From Janthinobacterium agaricidamnosum NBRC 102515 = DSM 9628 (GTDB taxonomy: Bacteria > Pseudomonadota > Gammaproteobacteria > Burkholderiales > Burkholderiaceae_D): DNA of 64,000 nt. The stretch lies in contig NZ_HG322949.1 of NCBI RefSeq assembly GCF_000723165.1, positions 360,085 through 424,084 of the forward strand, written 5' to 3'. The notes beneath the pieces were generated by a model, which saw nothing but the letters and a program-made list of their open reading frames with translations, had not been told where the DNA came from and searched no databases. This document shows, in pieces, positions 54,881 to 63,473 of this stretch (position 1 is its first letter; every line of letters begins with the position of its first letter). Made by a program: the position numbers and the translations under genes.

Positions 54881-56740
54881 ATGATGTCTGAGAAAACCCC
54901 GCTGGAGTGTCTGCTGGCGGCGATGCCCGTTCACTTGCAGACCGAGGCGGCGCGCCGCTACACGCGGCAGGAGCCGGTGCTGTTCGAGCGCCTTGGGCGC
55001 TTGTACGGCGGCCGCGCCGATTTCCTGCCATGGTTTTGCGACCTGATGGAAAGCGTGGGCCGGCTGCATGCGGCCCGTCCGGCGGCGCTGCTGCGGCTCG
55101 ACGCCGAACGGCTGGCCCGGCCGGACTGGTTTTCCAGCCAGTGGATGCTGGGCTACAGCGCCTATGTGCAGCGTTTCGGCGGCAGCCTGAACGGCGTGGC
55201 GCAGCGGATTCCGCATTTGCGCGAACTGGGCGTCACCTACCTGCATTTGCTGCCGTTCCTGCGCCCGCGCGCCGGCGAAAGCGACGGCGGTTTTGCGGTC
55301 GCCAGTTTCGATGAAGTCGATCCCGAACTGGGCAGCAACGCGGACCTGGAATCGCTGACGGCGCAATTGCGCGACGCCGGCATCAGCCTGTGTTCCGACC
55401 TGATCCTGAACCATGTCGCCGACGACCATGCATGGGCGCTGGGCGCCAAGAATGGCGATCCGCTGCTGCGCGAATTCTTCCATACCTTCCCGGACCGCGC
55501 GATGCCGGACCGTTACGAAGCGACGCTGGGCCAGATTTTCCCGCAGGCGGCGCCCGGCAATTTCACTTTCGATGCGTCGTTGCAGCGCTGGGTCTGGACC
55601 ACTTTTTATCCATACCAGTGGGATCTGAACTACGCCAACCCGGCGGTGTTTAGTGCGATGATGTCGGCCATGCTGGGCCTGGCCAACCGCGGCGTGGAAG
55701 TGTTCCGCCTCGATTCCACGGCCTTCCTGTGGAAGCGCGAAGGTACCGACAGCATGAACCAGCCGGAAGCGCACATGCTGCTGCAGGCGATGCGCGCGAT
55801 CGTCGAGATCGCCGCGCCGGGCGTGCTGATGAAGGCGGAAGCCATCGTGCCGACGCCGAAGTTGCCGGCTTATTTCGGCAGTGACGCCGCGCCGGAATGC
55901 CATATCGCTTATCACAGCAGCCTGATGGCGGCCGGCTGGGGCGCGCTGGCGGAACAGGATACCGGTTTGCTGCGCGAAGTGGTCAAGGCCACGCCGCCGC
56001 TGCCGCCGGCGGCGTGCTGGCTCAGCTATGTGCGCTGCCACGACGACATCGGCTGGAACGTGCTGCTGAACGAAGCCGGCGCCGACGGCCCGGCGCGGCT
56101 GGCGCGCATCGCCGCGTTTTTCGCCGGCGCCAACGGCAGTTTCGCGCGCGGCGCGGCATTCCAGAGCAGCAGCGCCGACAAGGCGCACGGCAGCAACGGC
56201 ATGGCGGCTTCGCTGACCGGGCTGGAAAGCGCGGCCGACGCCGGGGAGCGCGACCTGGCGCTGCGCCGTTTGCTGCTGCTGCATGGCCTGGCGCTCAGTT
56301 TCGGCGCCTTGCCGATGCTGTACATGGGCGATGAACTGGGCATGACCAACGATTATTCGTACAGCCGCCGGGCCGACCGGGCGATGGATAGCCGCTGGCT
56401 GCAACGGCCGCTGTTCGACGACACCCTGCTGGCCTGGCGCTACGACCGCAGCAGCGTGGTTGGACGGCTGTTTTCCGGCTTGCGCCAGCTGATCGAATTG
56501 CGCCGCCGCCACGAGGCGCTGGCCGCCGACGCGCCGCGCCAGTTGCTGGCGTCGGGCGACGCGGCGGTGCTGGCGCTGATGCGCGGACCGCGCTTCCTCA
56601 ACCTGAGCAATTTCGGCGCCCGCAGCGTCGCGTGCGACTTGCCGCAAGGCGGCTGGCGCGACGGCTTGAGCGGCGTGGAACTGAGCGGCAAGGTGTTTTT
56701 GCAGCCATGGGCTATGCTGTGGCTTGAGCGTACCACTTAA
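54881..56740 (+). CDS. GH13 amylosucrase / sucrose hydrolase
   Basis: 619-residue alpha-amylase-superfamily enzyme that cleaves sucrose, either making alpha-glucan (amylosucrase) or glucose and fructose (sucrose hydrolase). Catalytic motifs in order: YLHLLPFLRPRAGESDGGFA, DLILNHVADDH, the nucleophile in GVEVFRLDSTAFLW, the acid/base in VLMKAEAIV, and YVRCHDDIGW, which is characteristic of GH13 subfamily 4. No signal peptide, so sucrose is split in the cytoplasm after import. The ATG at 54881 lies 15 bp after the receptor gene; the transporter follows 12 bp later. Confidence 0.9.
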   Translation: MMSEKTPLECLLAAMPVHLQTEAARRYTRQEPVLFERLGRLYGGRADFLPWFCDLMESVGRLHAARPAALLRLDAERLARPDWFSSQWMLGYSAYVQRFGGSLNGVAQRIPHLRELGVTYLHLLPFLRPRAGESDGGFAVASFDEVDPELGSNADLESLTAQLRDAGISLCSDLILNHVADDHAWALGAKNGDPLLREFFHTFPDRAMPDRYEATLGQIFPQAAPGNFTFDASLQRWVWTTFYPYQWDLNYANPAVFSAMMSAMLGLANRGVEVFRLDSTAFLWKREGTDSMNQPEAHMLLQAMRAIVEIAAPGVLMKAEAIVPTPKLPAYFGSDAAPECHIAYHSSLMAAGWGALAEQDTGLLREVVKATPPLPPAACWLSYVRCHDDIGWNVLLNEAGADGPARLARIAAFFAGANGSFARGAAFQSSSADKAHGSNGMAASLTGLESAADAGERDLALRRLLLLHGLALSFGALPMLYMGDELGMTNDYSYSRRADRAMDSRWLQRPLFDDTLLAWRYDRSSVVGRLFSGLRQLIELRRRHEALAADAPRQLLASGDAAVLALMRGPRFLNLSNFGARSVACDLPQGGWRDGLSGVELSGKVFLQPWAMLWLERTT

Positions 56741-56752
56741 TCCGGGAACCAT

Positions 56753-58090
56753 ATGAGCGCCAAGGGACACACCAGGACGCTGCACAAACCGCATCTGTCG
56801 TTCTGGCAGATCGTCAACATGAACATCGGATTCTTCGGCATCCAGTTCAGCTTCGGGCTGCAGCAAAGCAGCATGAGCCCGATCTACAACTACCTCGGCG
56901 CCGACGCGGCCAGCCTGCCGTACCTGTGGCTGGCCGGGCCGATGACCGGCTTGCTGGTGCAGCCTGTCATCGGCGCGATGAGCGACCGTACCGTCACGCG
57001 CTGGGGCCGGCGCACGCCGTACTTTCTGATCGGCGCGATCCTGTGCAGCATCGGCCTGCTGCTGATGCCGTTCAGCCCGACGCTGTGGATGGCCGCCAGC
57101 CTGCTGTGGATACTCGACGCCGCCAACAACGTGACGATGGAGCCGTACCGCGCCTTTGTCAGCGACAAGCTGGATAAAAAACAGCACTCGATCGGCTTCC
57201 TGACCCAGAGCGCGTTCACCGGCCTGGGGCAGACGCTGGCCTACCTGACGCCGTCGCTGCTGGTGCTGTTCGGCATGAACAAGGACGCCGTCAATGGCAG
57301 CCACATCCCGCACATCGTCATCGTCGCCTTCATGATCGGCGCGTTCTTTTCGATCGCCTCGGTGCTGTGGACCCTGAAGACCACGCCGGAACATCCGCTG
57401 TCGCCGGACCAGCTGCAAGAGATCAGCGCGCGGCCGCCGGGCTGGCGCCACATGCTGGGCGATATCGTGCTGGCGGTGCGCGAAATGCCGCCGACGATGA
57501 AGCAACTGGCGGTGGTCAAGCTGTTCCAGTGGTATGCCATGTTTTGCTATTGGCAGTACATCACGCTGTCGCTGTCGACCACCATGTTCCACACCACCGA
57601 TCCGGCCTCGCAGGGCTTCCGCGACGCCGGCTTGTTGAATGGCCAGGTCGGCGCCTTCTATAACTTCATCGCCTTCATCGCGGCGTTCGCGCTGGTGCCG
57701 TGCACGCGCCGCTTCGGGCCGAAGGTCATGCACAGCGTATGCCTGACGGCGGCCGGCATCGGCATGCTGTGCCTGCCGCTGATCCACAGCGAGGCGCTGC
57801 TGCTGGTGCCGATGGTCGGCATCGGCATGGCGTGGGCCAGCATCATGGGCAATCCCTACATCATGCTGGCCGGCAGCATCCCGCCGCAGCGCACCGGAGT
57901 GTACATGGGGATCTTCAATATGTTCATCGTGATCCCGATGATCATCCAGATCTTCACCTTGCCGCTGTATTACCGCAGCTGGCTGGGCGGCAATCCGGAA
58001 AACGTGATCCGGCTGGCGGGGGCATTGCTGCTGTGCGCGGCCGTGGCCGTGTTGTTCGTCAAGCTCAAATCTGCAGCCAGGCAGGCTTGA
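56753..58090 (+). CDS. GPH/MFS sugar transporter, probable sucrose permease (SuxC-like)
   Basis: 445-residue inner-membrane transporter with about twelve membrane segments. The conserved NIGFFGIQFSFGLQQSSMSPIY start, GLLVQPVIGAMSDRTVTRWGRR cytoplasmic loop and DAANNVTMEPYRAFVSDKL are those of the sucrose/maltose GPH-type carriers (SUT/SuxC). It would take periplasmic sucrose, delivered by the TonB receptor, into the cytoplasm for the amylosucrase. Last gene of the locus, followed by a terminator. Confidence 0.9.
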   Translation: MSAKGHTRTLHKPHLSFWQIVNMNIGFFGIQFSFGLQQSSMSPIYNYLGADAASLPYLWLAGPMTGLLVQPVIGAMSDRTVTRWGRRTPYFLIGAILCSIGLLLMPFSPTLWMAASLLWILDAANNVTMEPYRAFVSDKLDKKQHSIGFLTQSAFTGLGQTLAYLTPSLLVLFGMNKDAVNGSHIPHIVIVAFMIGAFFSIASVLWTLKTTPEHPLSPDQLQEISARPPGWRHMLGDIVLAVREMPPTMKQLAVVKLFQWYAMFCYWQYITLSLSTTMFHTTDPASQGFRDAGLLNGQVGAFYNFIAFIAAFALVPCTRRFGPKVMHSVCLTAAGIGMLCLPLIHSEALLLVPMVGIGMAWASIMGNPYIMLAGSIPPQRTGVYMGIFNMFIVIPMIIQIFTLPLYYRSWLGGNPENVIRLAGALLLCAAVAVLFVKLKSAARQA

Positions 58091-58104
58091 ACATTTGCAG
58101 GCAT

Positions 58105-58133
58105 AAAAAAACCGGCGTAAAGCCGGTTTTTTT
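58105..58133. terminator. Bidirectional terminator between transporter and bacterioferritin genes
   Basis: AAAAAACCGGC / GCCGGTTTTTT stem with a 5-base loop and A/T tracts on both sides; serves the convergent sugar-transporter and bfr genes. Confidence 0.9.
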
Positions 58134-58159
58134 GTATGTGAGCCTTGACGCCGCGGGGA

Positions 58160-58636
58160 TTATTCCTCGACAGCCATCTGGCTTTGCAGGTAGTTCTGGA
58201 TGCCGATCTTGGCGATCAGGTCGATCTGCGTTTCGAGCCAGTCGATATGCTCTTCCGTGTCTTCCAGGATCATCAGGAACAGGTCGCGCGAGACATAGTC
58301 GCCGGCTTTTTCGCAGGTGGCGATGCCTTCCTTGACGGTCACGTGCGCGGCGCGTTCCAGTTTCAAGTCGCATTCCAGGATTTCCGGGGTGTTTTCACCG
58401 ATCAGCAATTTGTGCAGCGCTTGCAGGTTAGGCAGGCCGTCCAGCATCAGGATGCGGTCGATCAGTTTGTCGGCGTGTTTCATTTCGCCGATCGATTCTT
58501 CGTATTCCTTCTTGCCCAGCTTTTCCAGGCCCCAGTGTTTGTACATGCGTGCATGCAGGAAGTACTGGTTGATGGCCGACAGTTCGTTGGTGAGCTGCGC
58601 GTTGAGCAAGCGGATGACTTCTTTATCGCCCTTCAT
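58160..58636 (-). CDS. bfr: Bacterioferritin
   Basis: 158-residue 24-mer-forming heme ferritin storing Fe(III). From the ATG at 58636, after AAGGAG, the protein is full length. The heme-bridging Met52 is present (EMKHAD). Ferroxidase ligands Glu18, Glu51, His54, Glu94 and His130 are present. The position equivalent to E. coli Glu127 is Thr ([10 protein letters not shown]), so one di-iron bridging ligand is altered or shifted to Glu128. In some bacteria Bfr comes as two unequal subunits. A Fur box 234 bp upstream and the nearby bfd gene, whose product reduces Bfr iron, place it in an iron block. Confidence 0.95.
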   Translation of the reverse strand: MKGDKEVIRLLNAQLTNELSAINQYFLHARMYKHWGLEKLGKKEYEESIGEMKHADKLIDRILMLDGLPNLQALHKLLIGENTPEILECDLKLERAAHVTVKEGIATCEKAGDYVSRDLFLMILEDTEEHIDWLETQIDLIAKIGIQNYLQSQMAVEE

Positions 58637-59022
58637 GGAGGACTCCTTAAATTTGGTGGTCGATGTGGATGCGGTGTCGGCCCATTCCGGGTGGCGGTTG
58701 CTGCCTGATGGTCTGTCGAACGTCATCCTTGTATGCCCGCATGATAACGCAAAATACCCGCGTTTTCGCGCCTGGATCGTCATTTTTCCGTATATTTGAC
58801 GCTTTTTTCGTGAGAATAAATCCCATTCGCAGGCCGAATGCCATATTTTCCCGTTTTTAATTTGTTGATGAAAATGACAACCATTTTCATTCGTGTTGCG
58901 GGCCGTTTTTGAGGCCCGGCTTTTGGCGATCTTTTTGGCGGATTTTGACTGTTCGGGCTCGGTCTTGAGGCGCCGCGATGCGATAATCGGGGTGCGGTTT
59001 TTTTCTGAAAAAAGGATGGAAG
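58637..59022. other. 386-bp divergent gap between bfr and the PKHD hydroxylase
   Basis: Contains a Fur box at 58870-58888, closer to the hydroxylase. No convincing gene. The bfr promoter should also be here but was not assigned. Confidence 0.6.
58870..58888. promoter_or_regulatory. Fur box upstream of the PKHD hydroxylase gene
   Basis: GAAAATGACAACCATTTTC matches the 19-bp Fur consensus at 15 of 19 positions and is a near-perfect inverted repeat. It lies 135 bp before the hydroxylase start and 234 bp before bfr, so it most likely represses the former when iron is plentiful. Confidence 0.8.
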
Positions 59023-59712
59023 ATGATGTTGCATATCCCCGGCGTGCTGACGCCCGAACAAGTCGCCGGCTTTCGCCAGCGCCTGGCGCACAGCGACTGG
59101 ATCGACGGCCGCGCCAGCGTCGGTGCGCAGGGCGCGCAAGTCAAGCGCAACCGGCAATTGCCGGAAGGTTCGCCGCTGGCGCTGGAGCTGGGCGAGATCG
59201 TCAGCCGCGCGCTGAGCGCCCATCCGCTGTTCTTTTCGGCGGTGCTGCCGCTGCGCATCTTACCGCCGTTTTTCAACAGTTACGCCGGCGGCGAGCATTA
59301 CGGCCTGCATATCGACGGCGCGATCCGCACGCCGCTGGGTGGCGGGCAAGCGATGCGCGCCGACGTGTCGTCGACGCTGTTCCTCAGCGAGCCGGAAGAG
59401 TATCAAGGCGGCGAACTGGTGGTGGTCGATTCCTACGGCACGCATGAAGTAAAACTGCCGGCCGGCGACGCCATCGTTTATCCGTCATCGAGCGTGCACC
59501 GGGTGATGCCGGTCACCGCCGGCGAGCGTGTCAGTTCCTTCCTGTGGACCCAGAGCATGGTGCGCGACGACTGGAAACGGGCCATGCTGTTCGAGCTGGA
59601 CCAGAATATCCAGCAATTGCGGGCAGAGCGGGGAGAACGTGGCGACAGCGAAGCGCTGGTCGGACTGGCAGGCCATTATCACAATCTGCTGCGCATGTGG
59701 GCCGAGATTTAA
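59023..59712 (+). CDS. piuC: Fe(II)/2-oxoglutarate PKHD-type hydroxylase (PiuC/YbiX)
   Basis: 229-residue dioxygenase of the prolyl-4-hydroxylase-like fold. Fe(II) ligands are His and Asp in [10 protein letters not shown] and His in [10 protein letters not shown]; the 2-oxoglutarate-binding Arg is in [13 protein letters not shown]/PiuC genes are Fur-controlled and often sit with siderophore receptors; the substrate is unknown. AAAGGATGGA precedes two adjacent ATGs (59023, 59026). Divergent from bfr with a Fur box between. Confidence 0.92.
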   Translation: MMLHIPGVLTPEQVAGFRQRLAHSDWIDGRASVGAQGAQVKRNRQLPEGSPLALELGEIVSRALSAHPLFFSAVLPLRILPPFFNSYAGGEHYGLHIDGAIRTPLGGGQAMRADVSSTLFLSEPEEYQGGELVVVDSYGTHEVKLPAGDAIVYPSSSVHRVMPVTAGERVSSFLWTQSMVRDDWKRAMLFELDQNIQQLRAERGERGDSEALVGLAGHYHNLLRMWAEI

Positions 59713-59744
59713 AGCGGGATATCAGCACGAAAAAGCGAGCGGCC

Positions 59745-59786
59745 AAAAAAAGAGTCTGCCGGCCCGGGGATGTAGGCTGGCAGACT
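59745..59786 (-). terminator. Intrinsic terminator of bfd-tonB
   Basis: Minus-strand stem AGTCTGCC / GGCAGACT extended by GGC pairings, running into CTTTTTTTGG. It lies about 107 bp after the tonB stop. A second GC-rich hairpin (GCGGGGC / GCCCCGC, about 59856-59878) is nearer the stop. Confidence 0.75.
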
Positions 59787-59892
59787 TAAACAAGCAAAAA
59801 CAATCACCGGCACAAGGTGCTGGTTGGCTGGCGTCTGCTAGCGAGGAAGGTACAAGCGGGGCGGCGGCGCCCCGCGGTCAGGACAAACTGGC

Positions 59893-60591
59893 TCAGCTCA
59901 GCTGGAAATTCAGCGGTACGATGACGAACACCGACACTGCCTTGCCATTTTCGATCAGCGGCTTGAACAGCGCGCGCAGCGCGGCCTGGCGGCCCGCTTC
60001 ATCGAGGTTGGACGAGCCGGATGATTTCTGTATCATGACTTGTTCGGGCAAGCCTTTTTCGCTGATCAGGATGCGCAACACGACGATCCCGGTTTCGCCG
60101 AGGCGGCGCGAAATATTCGGGTAGACCGGTTGCGGCGCCTTGATGTATTCGACGCTGGACACGGTACGCGGCGTCGCCGGCGCCGGTTTTTGCGGCGGCG
60201 CCGGCGGTGCGGCTACGGCCGCTGCCGGCGCCGATTCGGCTGGCGCTTGCGGCGGGGTGATGGTCGGTTCGGCCGGCGCAATGGCCAGCAACGGCAGCGG
60301 CGGAATGATGGCTGGCGGTTGCGGCGCGACGATGTCTACGGTTTTCGGCAACGATGGCGGGGTCTCTTTGGGCGGCGCCGGCGGCGTGACGAAACTGATG
60401 TTGATCACTTCCGGCATCGCGGCATGGACGGCCTTGCTCAGCAAGCCGCTCTGGAACAGGTACAAGGCCACCACGTGCAATGCAATGATGCCGGCCAGCG
60501 GCGCCATTTGTCCGCGCTTGGCTTTCAGCGTGGCAAACTGCGGCTGTGCCAGTCCCATATCGGACCGGGGCATCATCGTCATCGAGTTCAT
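59893..60591 (-). CDS. tonB: TonB energy transducer
   Basis: 232-residue protein that couples the proton gradient to outer-membrane receptors. The ATG at 60591 follows AAGGATC, 8 bp after bfd. One N-terminal membrane anchor (about residues 28-46, APLAGIIALHVVALYLFQSG) contains the His expected for ExbB/ExbD coupling. A long Pro/Ala-rich periplasm-spanning region follows (about 60-150), then the TonB C-terminal domain with PQPVYPNISRRLGETGIVVLRILI. exbB and exbD are not in the window. It could serve the sucrose-type receptor at 52.5 kb as well as iron receptors. Confidence 0.92.
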   Translation of the reverse strand: MNSMTMMPRSDMGLAQPQFATLKAKRGQMAPLAGIIALHVVALYLFQSGLLSKAVHAAMPEVINISFVTPPAPPKETPPSLPKTVDIVAPQPPAIIPPLPLLAIAPAEPTITPPQAPAESAPAAAVAAPPAPPQKPAPATPRTVSSVEYIKAPQPVYPNISRRLGETGIVVLRILISEKGLPEQVMIQKSSGSSNLDEAGRQAALRALFKPLIENGKAVSVFVIVPLNFQLS

Positions 60592-60599
60592 GGTGATCC

Positions 60600-60815
60600 T
60601 TAGGTGGTCAGTACGGCCCGTTGCAGCACCACTTCGCGCATGCCGTCGGTCTGGGCGAGATGTTCTTTCAAGACTTCCTTGGCGCAACTGTGGCATTTGC
60701 CGCAGCACGTGGCGACACCCAGGTCGCGGCGCAGCTCGGCCATCGTGCTGAGGCCCAGATCAACGGCTTGACGGATTTCACGATCAGATATGTTGTTGCA
60801 GACACATACAATCAT
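60600..60815 (-). CDS. bfd: Bacterioferritin-associated ferredoxin
   Basis: 71-residue [2Fe-2S] protein that reduces Bfr heme to mobilise iron. Cluster cysteines C4 and C6 (MIVCVCNN) and a CCGKC cluster (Cys38 and Cys41 in the usual positions; Cys37 and Cys44 extra) are present, as are the Bfr-contact region MAELRRDLG. It is Fur-controlled in other bacteria, and a Fur box lies 89 bp upstream. It forms an operon with tonB. Confidence 0.95.
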   Translation of the reverse strand: MIVCVCNNISDREIRQAVDLGLSTMAELRRDLGVATCCGKCHSCAKEVLKEHLAQTDGMREVVLQRAVLTT

Positions 60816-60903
60816 CGATACACCTTCTGGCGAGAACTTCAGGAAGATTGACTACGTATTCGTTAATGCGCAAGTCTGTCCGATTTCACAAACTTGCTAC
60901 TGT

Positions 60904-60922
60904 TTTAATGAGAATCATTATC
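60904..60922. promoter_or_regulatory. Fur box upstream of bfd-tonB
   Basis: TTTAATGAGAATCATTATC matches the 19-bp Fur consensus at 16 of 19 positions. It lies 89 bp before the bfd start, so it should repress bfd-tonB in iron-rich cells. Confidence 0.88.
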
Positions 60923-61113
60923 ATTACGTTTTCTATTCTCTCGCAAAGCCGATCATTTTGCAAGCGATTTGATCAAACACGCGGCGCAGCCGGGTTTTCG
61001 GCCGGCTGCAGCAGGGCTGGCCGAGGGCGCGCAGTGCAAGGATGGCGGGGTTTCGGTATGCTGTCGGCCTTGCCGCCGAGTTCGTCTTAACGCCGTCTTA
61101 AGGCTGTCGAAAT

Positions 61114-61140
61114 AAAAGTCATTCGCATTCCGATTATAAT
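61114..61140 (+). promoter_or_regulatory. Probable feoAB promoter
   Basis: Perfect TATAAT at 61135-61140, 167 bp before the feoA start, preceded by AAAAGTCATTCGCATTCC, an imperfect Fur-like sequence. The -35 is weak. A long leader of about 160 bases would result. Confidence 0.45.
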
Positions 61141-61307
61141 GTGCGGGTGGTTTTCGCTCGCTTGCGATGGATTTTTTGCCTTTGTCTGTATTACACAACA
61201 TTGCATAAATAAGCTGTAGAGCAAGCTGTAGAACAGGCCGTGGTAATGCAGCGCGGCATGGTCTTTCACTTGATGGTTAACAGAATTTAGAATTTTGGAA
61301 TGTGTTC

Positions 61308-61580
61308 ATGAGTCTTGCGCCTGCCACTACCACCCTCGATGCACTGGCCGTCGGCCAGTACGGGACGGTGCTGCATATCACGCCCTGCGAGCCAGGCCAG
61401 CTGGATGACGGCGTCGATTTGCCGCGGCGCCTGATGGAACTCGGTTTCGTACCGGGTGAACGGATCCGCATGCTCAAGCGCGGCATTCCCGGCGGCGATC
61501 CGCTGGCCATCAGGGTCGGCAATTCCACTTTCGCATTGCGCCGTTTCGAAGCGGCACTGATCACCATCCAACCGGAATAA
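61308..61580 (+). CDS. feoA: Ferrous iron transport protein A
   Basis: 90-residue SH3-like cytosolic partner of FeoB. The ATG at 61308 (MSLAPATTTLDALAVGQYG) is preferred over a GTG two codons before. Family stretches: GVDLPRRLMELGFVPGERIRML and DPLAIRVGNSTFALRRFEA. It ends 2 bp before the feoB start, so the two are translated together. Confidence 0.95.
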   Translation: MSLAPATTTLDALAVGQYGTVLHITPCEPGQLDDGVDLPRRLMELGFVPGERIRMLKRGIPGGDPLAIRVGNSTFALRRFEAALITIQPE

Positions 61581-61582
61581 AC

Positions 61583-63472
61583 ATGGGCGCTGTAGAAAAA
61601 CCGGTGCAGCCTGTGGCGCAGGCGCCGCAAATTGCATTGCTGGGAAATCCGAACTGCGGCAAGACCGCCTTGTTCAACCGCCTCACCGGTTCGCGCCAGA
61701 AAGTGGCGAACTACGCCGGCGTCACCATCGAGCGCAAGGAAGGCCATTTCACGTCGCCGCAAGGGCGCGCCATCCGCGTGCTCGATTTGCCGGGCGCGTA
61801 CAGCCTGTCCGCCACCACGCCGGATGAAGCGATCACGCGCGACGTGGTCGGCGGCTTGCGGCGCGGCGATCCGCGGCCGGACGCGATCGTCTGCGTGGTC
61901 GACGCCACCAACCTGCGCCTGAACCTGCGCCTGGTGCTGGAAGTGCAGCGCCTCGGCTTGCCGATGATACTGGCGCTGAACATGGTCGACGTGGCGCGCA
62001 GGCGCGGCCTGGTGATCGACAGCGAAAAACTGGCCGCCGAACTGGGCATGCCGGTGGTGGAAACCGTGGCGGTGCAGCACGATGGCGAAAAAGCGCTGCT
62101 GAACGCGCTCGACAAGATGATGCCGTTGACGAAGGTCGAGGCGCAGCCGCTGGCGGCCATCGACGCGGTCTCGGTCGAGCAAACCCAGCGCGAAGTGCGG
62201 CGCATCCTGGCCGCCGTCAGCAACGACGTGCGCGACACCGGCAACCTGACCGAGAAAATCGACAATATCGTATTGCACCCGGTGCTCGGGCCGATCATCC
62301 TGGCGATCATCATGTTCCTGATTTTCCAGGCCGTGTTCACCTGGGCGACCACGCCGATGGACATGATCACCGCCGGCATCGACAGTCTCGGCAAGACGCT
62401 GACCGCAACCATGCCCGACGGCCACCTGAAAAGCCTGCTGGTCGAAGGCATCCTGGGCGGCGCCGGCAGCGTGCTGGTGTTCCTGCCGCAAATCCTGATC
62501 CTGTTCTTTTTCATCCTGAGCCTGGAGGATTGCGGCTACCTGCCGCGCGCGGCCTTCCTGCTGGACCGCCTGATGGGCGGGGTCGGCCTGTCCGGCCGCG
62601 CCTTCATTCCGCTGCTGTCGAGCTTTGCCTGCGCGATTCCCGGCGTGATGGCGGCGCGCACCATCCAGAATCCGCGCGACCGCCTGGTGACCATCATGAT
62701 CGCGCCGCTGATGACGTGTTCGGCGCGCTTGCCGGTGTATGCGCTGATCATCGCCGCCTTCATTCCCGAGCGTGAAGTCGCCGGTTTCATGAGCTTGCAA
62801 GGCCTGGTGCTGTTTGCGCTGTACTTCGCCGGCATCGTCTCGGCGATGCTGGTGGCCTGGATCATGAAACGCGGCATGGGCTCCAAGCGCATGCAGCCGC
62901 TGATGCTGGAATTGCCGGCCTACCACTGGCCGCACCTGCGCAACCTGGCGCTCAGCCTGTGGGAACGCGCCAAGATCTTCCTGACCCGGGTCGGCACCAT
63001 CATCCTGACGCTGATGATCTTGCTGTGGTTCCTCAGCACCTTCCCGGGCGCACCGGACGGCGCCACCCATCCGCCGATTTACTACAGCATGGCCGGCATC
63101 CTGGGCCGCGGCCTGGAAGTGATCTTCGCGCCGATCGGCTTCAACTGGCAAATCTGCATCGCGCTGGTGCCGGGCATGGCGGCGCGCGAGGTCGCGGTCG
63201 GCGCGCTGGGCACCGTGTACGCGCTGTCGCAAACCGGCGATGCGCTGGCCACCACCCTGAGCCCGCTGATCGCCCAGTCCTGGTCGCTGGCGACCGCGCT
63301 GTCGCTGCTGGCCTGGTATGTCTTCGCGCCGCAGTGCCTGTCGACGCTGAGCGTGGTCAAGCGCGAAACCGGCGGCTGGCGTTATCCGCTGATGATGGCC
63401 GGCTACATGTTCGCGCTGGCCTACGGCGCCTCGTTCATCACCTATCACATCGCTGTCCTGCTGGGAGCCTGA
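61583..63472 (+). CDS. feoB: Ferrous iron transporter FeoB
   Basis: 629-residue Fe(II) transporter, shorter than the about 770-residue E. coli form but in the range of many proteobacteria. N-terminal G domain: GNPNCGKTALFNRLTG (G1), a threonine in NYAGVTIERKEG (G2), DLPGAYSLS (G3) and LNMVD (G4). Then the helical GDI spacer (about 185-235) and a membrane region with two Gate domains, including FACAIPGVMAARTI with Cys and CALVPGMAAREVAVGALG-like IALVPGMAAREVAVGALG. Iron enters in anoxic or reducing conditions. Confidence 0.96.
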   Translation: MGAVEKPVQPVAQAPQIALLGNPNCGKTALFNRLTGSRQKVANYAGVTIERKEGHFTSPQGRAIRVLDLPGAYSLSATTPDEAITRDVVGGLRRGDPRPDAIVCVVDATNLRLNLRLVLEVQRLGLPMILALNMVDVARRRGLVIDSEKLAAELGMPVVETVAVQHDGEKALLNALDKMMPLTKVEAQPLAAIDAVSVEQTQREVRRILAAVSNDVRDTGNLTEKIDNIVLHPVLGPIILAIIMFLIFQAVFTWATTPMDMITAGIDSLGKTLTATMPDGHLKSLLVEGILGGAGSVLVFLPQILILFFFILSLEDCGYLPRAAFLLDRLMGGVGLSGRAFIPLLSSFACAIPGVMAARTIQNPRDRLVTIMIAPLMTCSARLPVYALIIAAFIPEREVAGFMSLQGLVLFALYFAGIVSAMLVAWIMKRGMGSKRMQPLMLELPAYHWPHLRNLALSLWERAKIFLTRVGTIILTLMILLWFLSTFPGAPDGATHPPIYYSMAGILGRGLEVIFAPIGFNWQICIALVPGMAAREVAVGALGTVYALSQTGDALATTLSPLIAQSWSLATALSLLAWYVFAPQCLSTLSVVKRETGGWRYPLMMAGYMFALAYGASFITYHIAVLLGA

Positions 63473-63473
63473 T

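Larger units (their letters stand above)
60816..61307. other. 492-bp divergent gap between bfd and feoA
   Basis: Holds a Fur box (60904-60922) near bfd and a TATAAT (61135) near feoA, plus a 12-bp tandem duplication (AAGCTGTAGAGC / AAGCTGTAGAAC, 61211-61234). GC-rich middle; no convincing gene. Confidence 0.6.

Noticed and set aside
52442..57787. 1781-residue minus-strand open frame opposite the sux-like locus
   Set aside because: Antisense shadow of three well-supported plus-strand genes in GC-rich DNA; composition is Arg/His/Gln/Ala-rich with no domain, and it crosses three gene boundaries.
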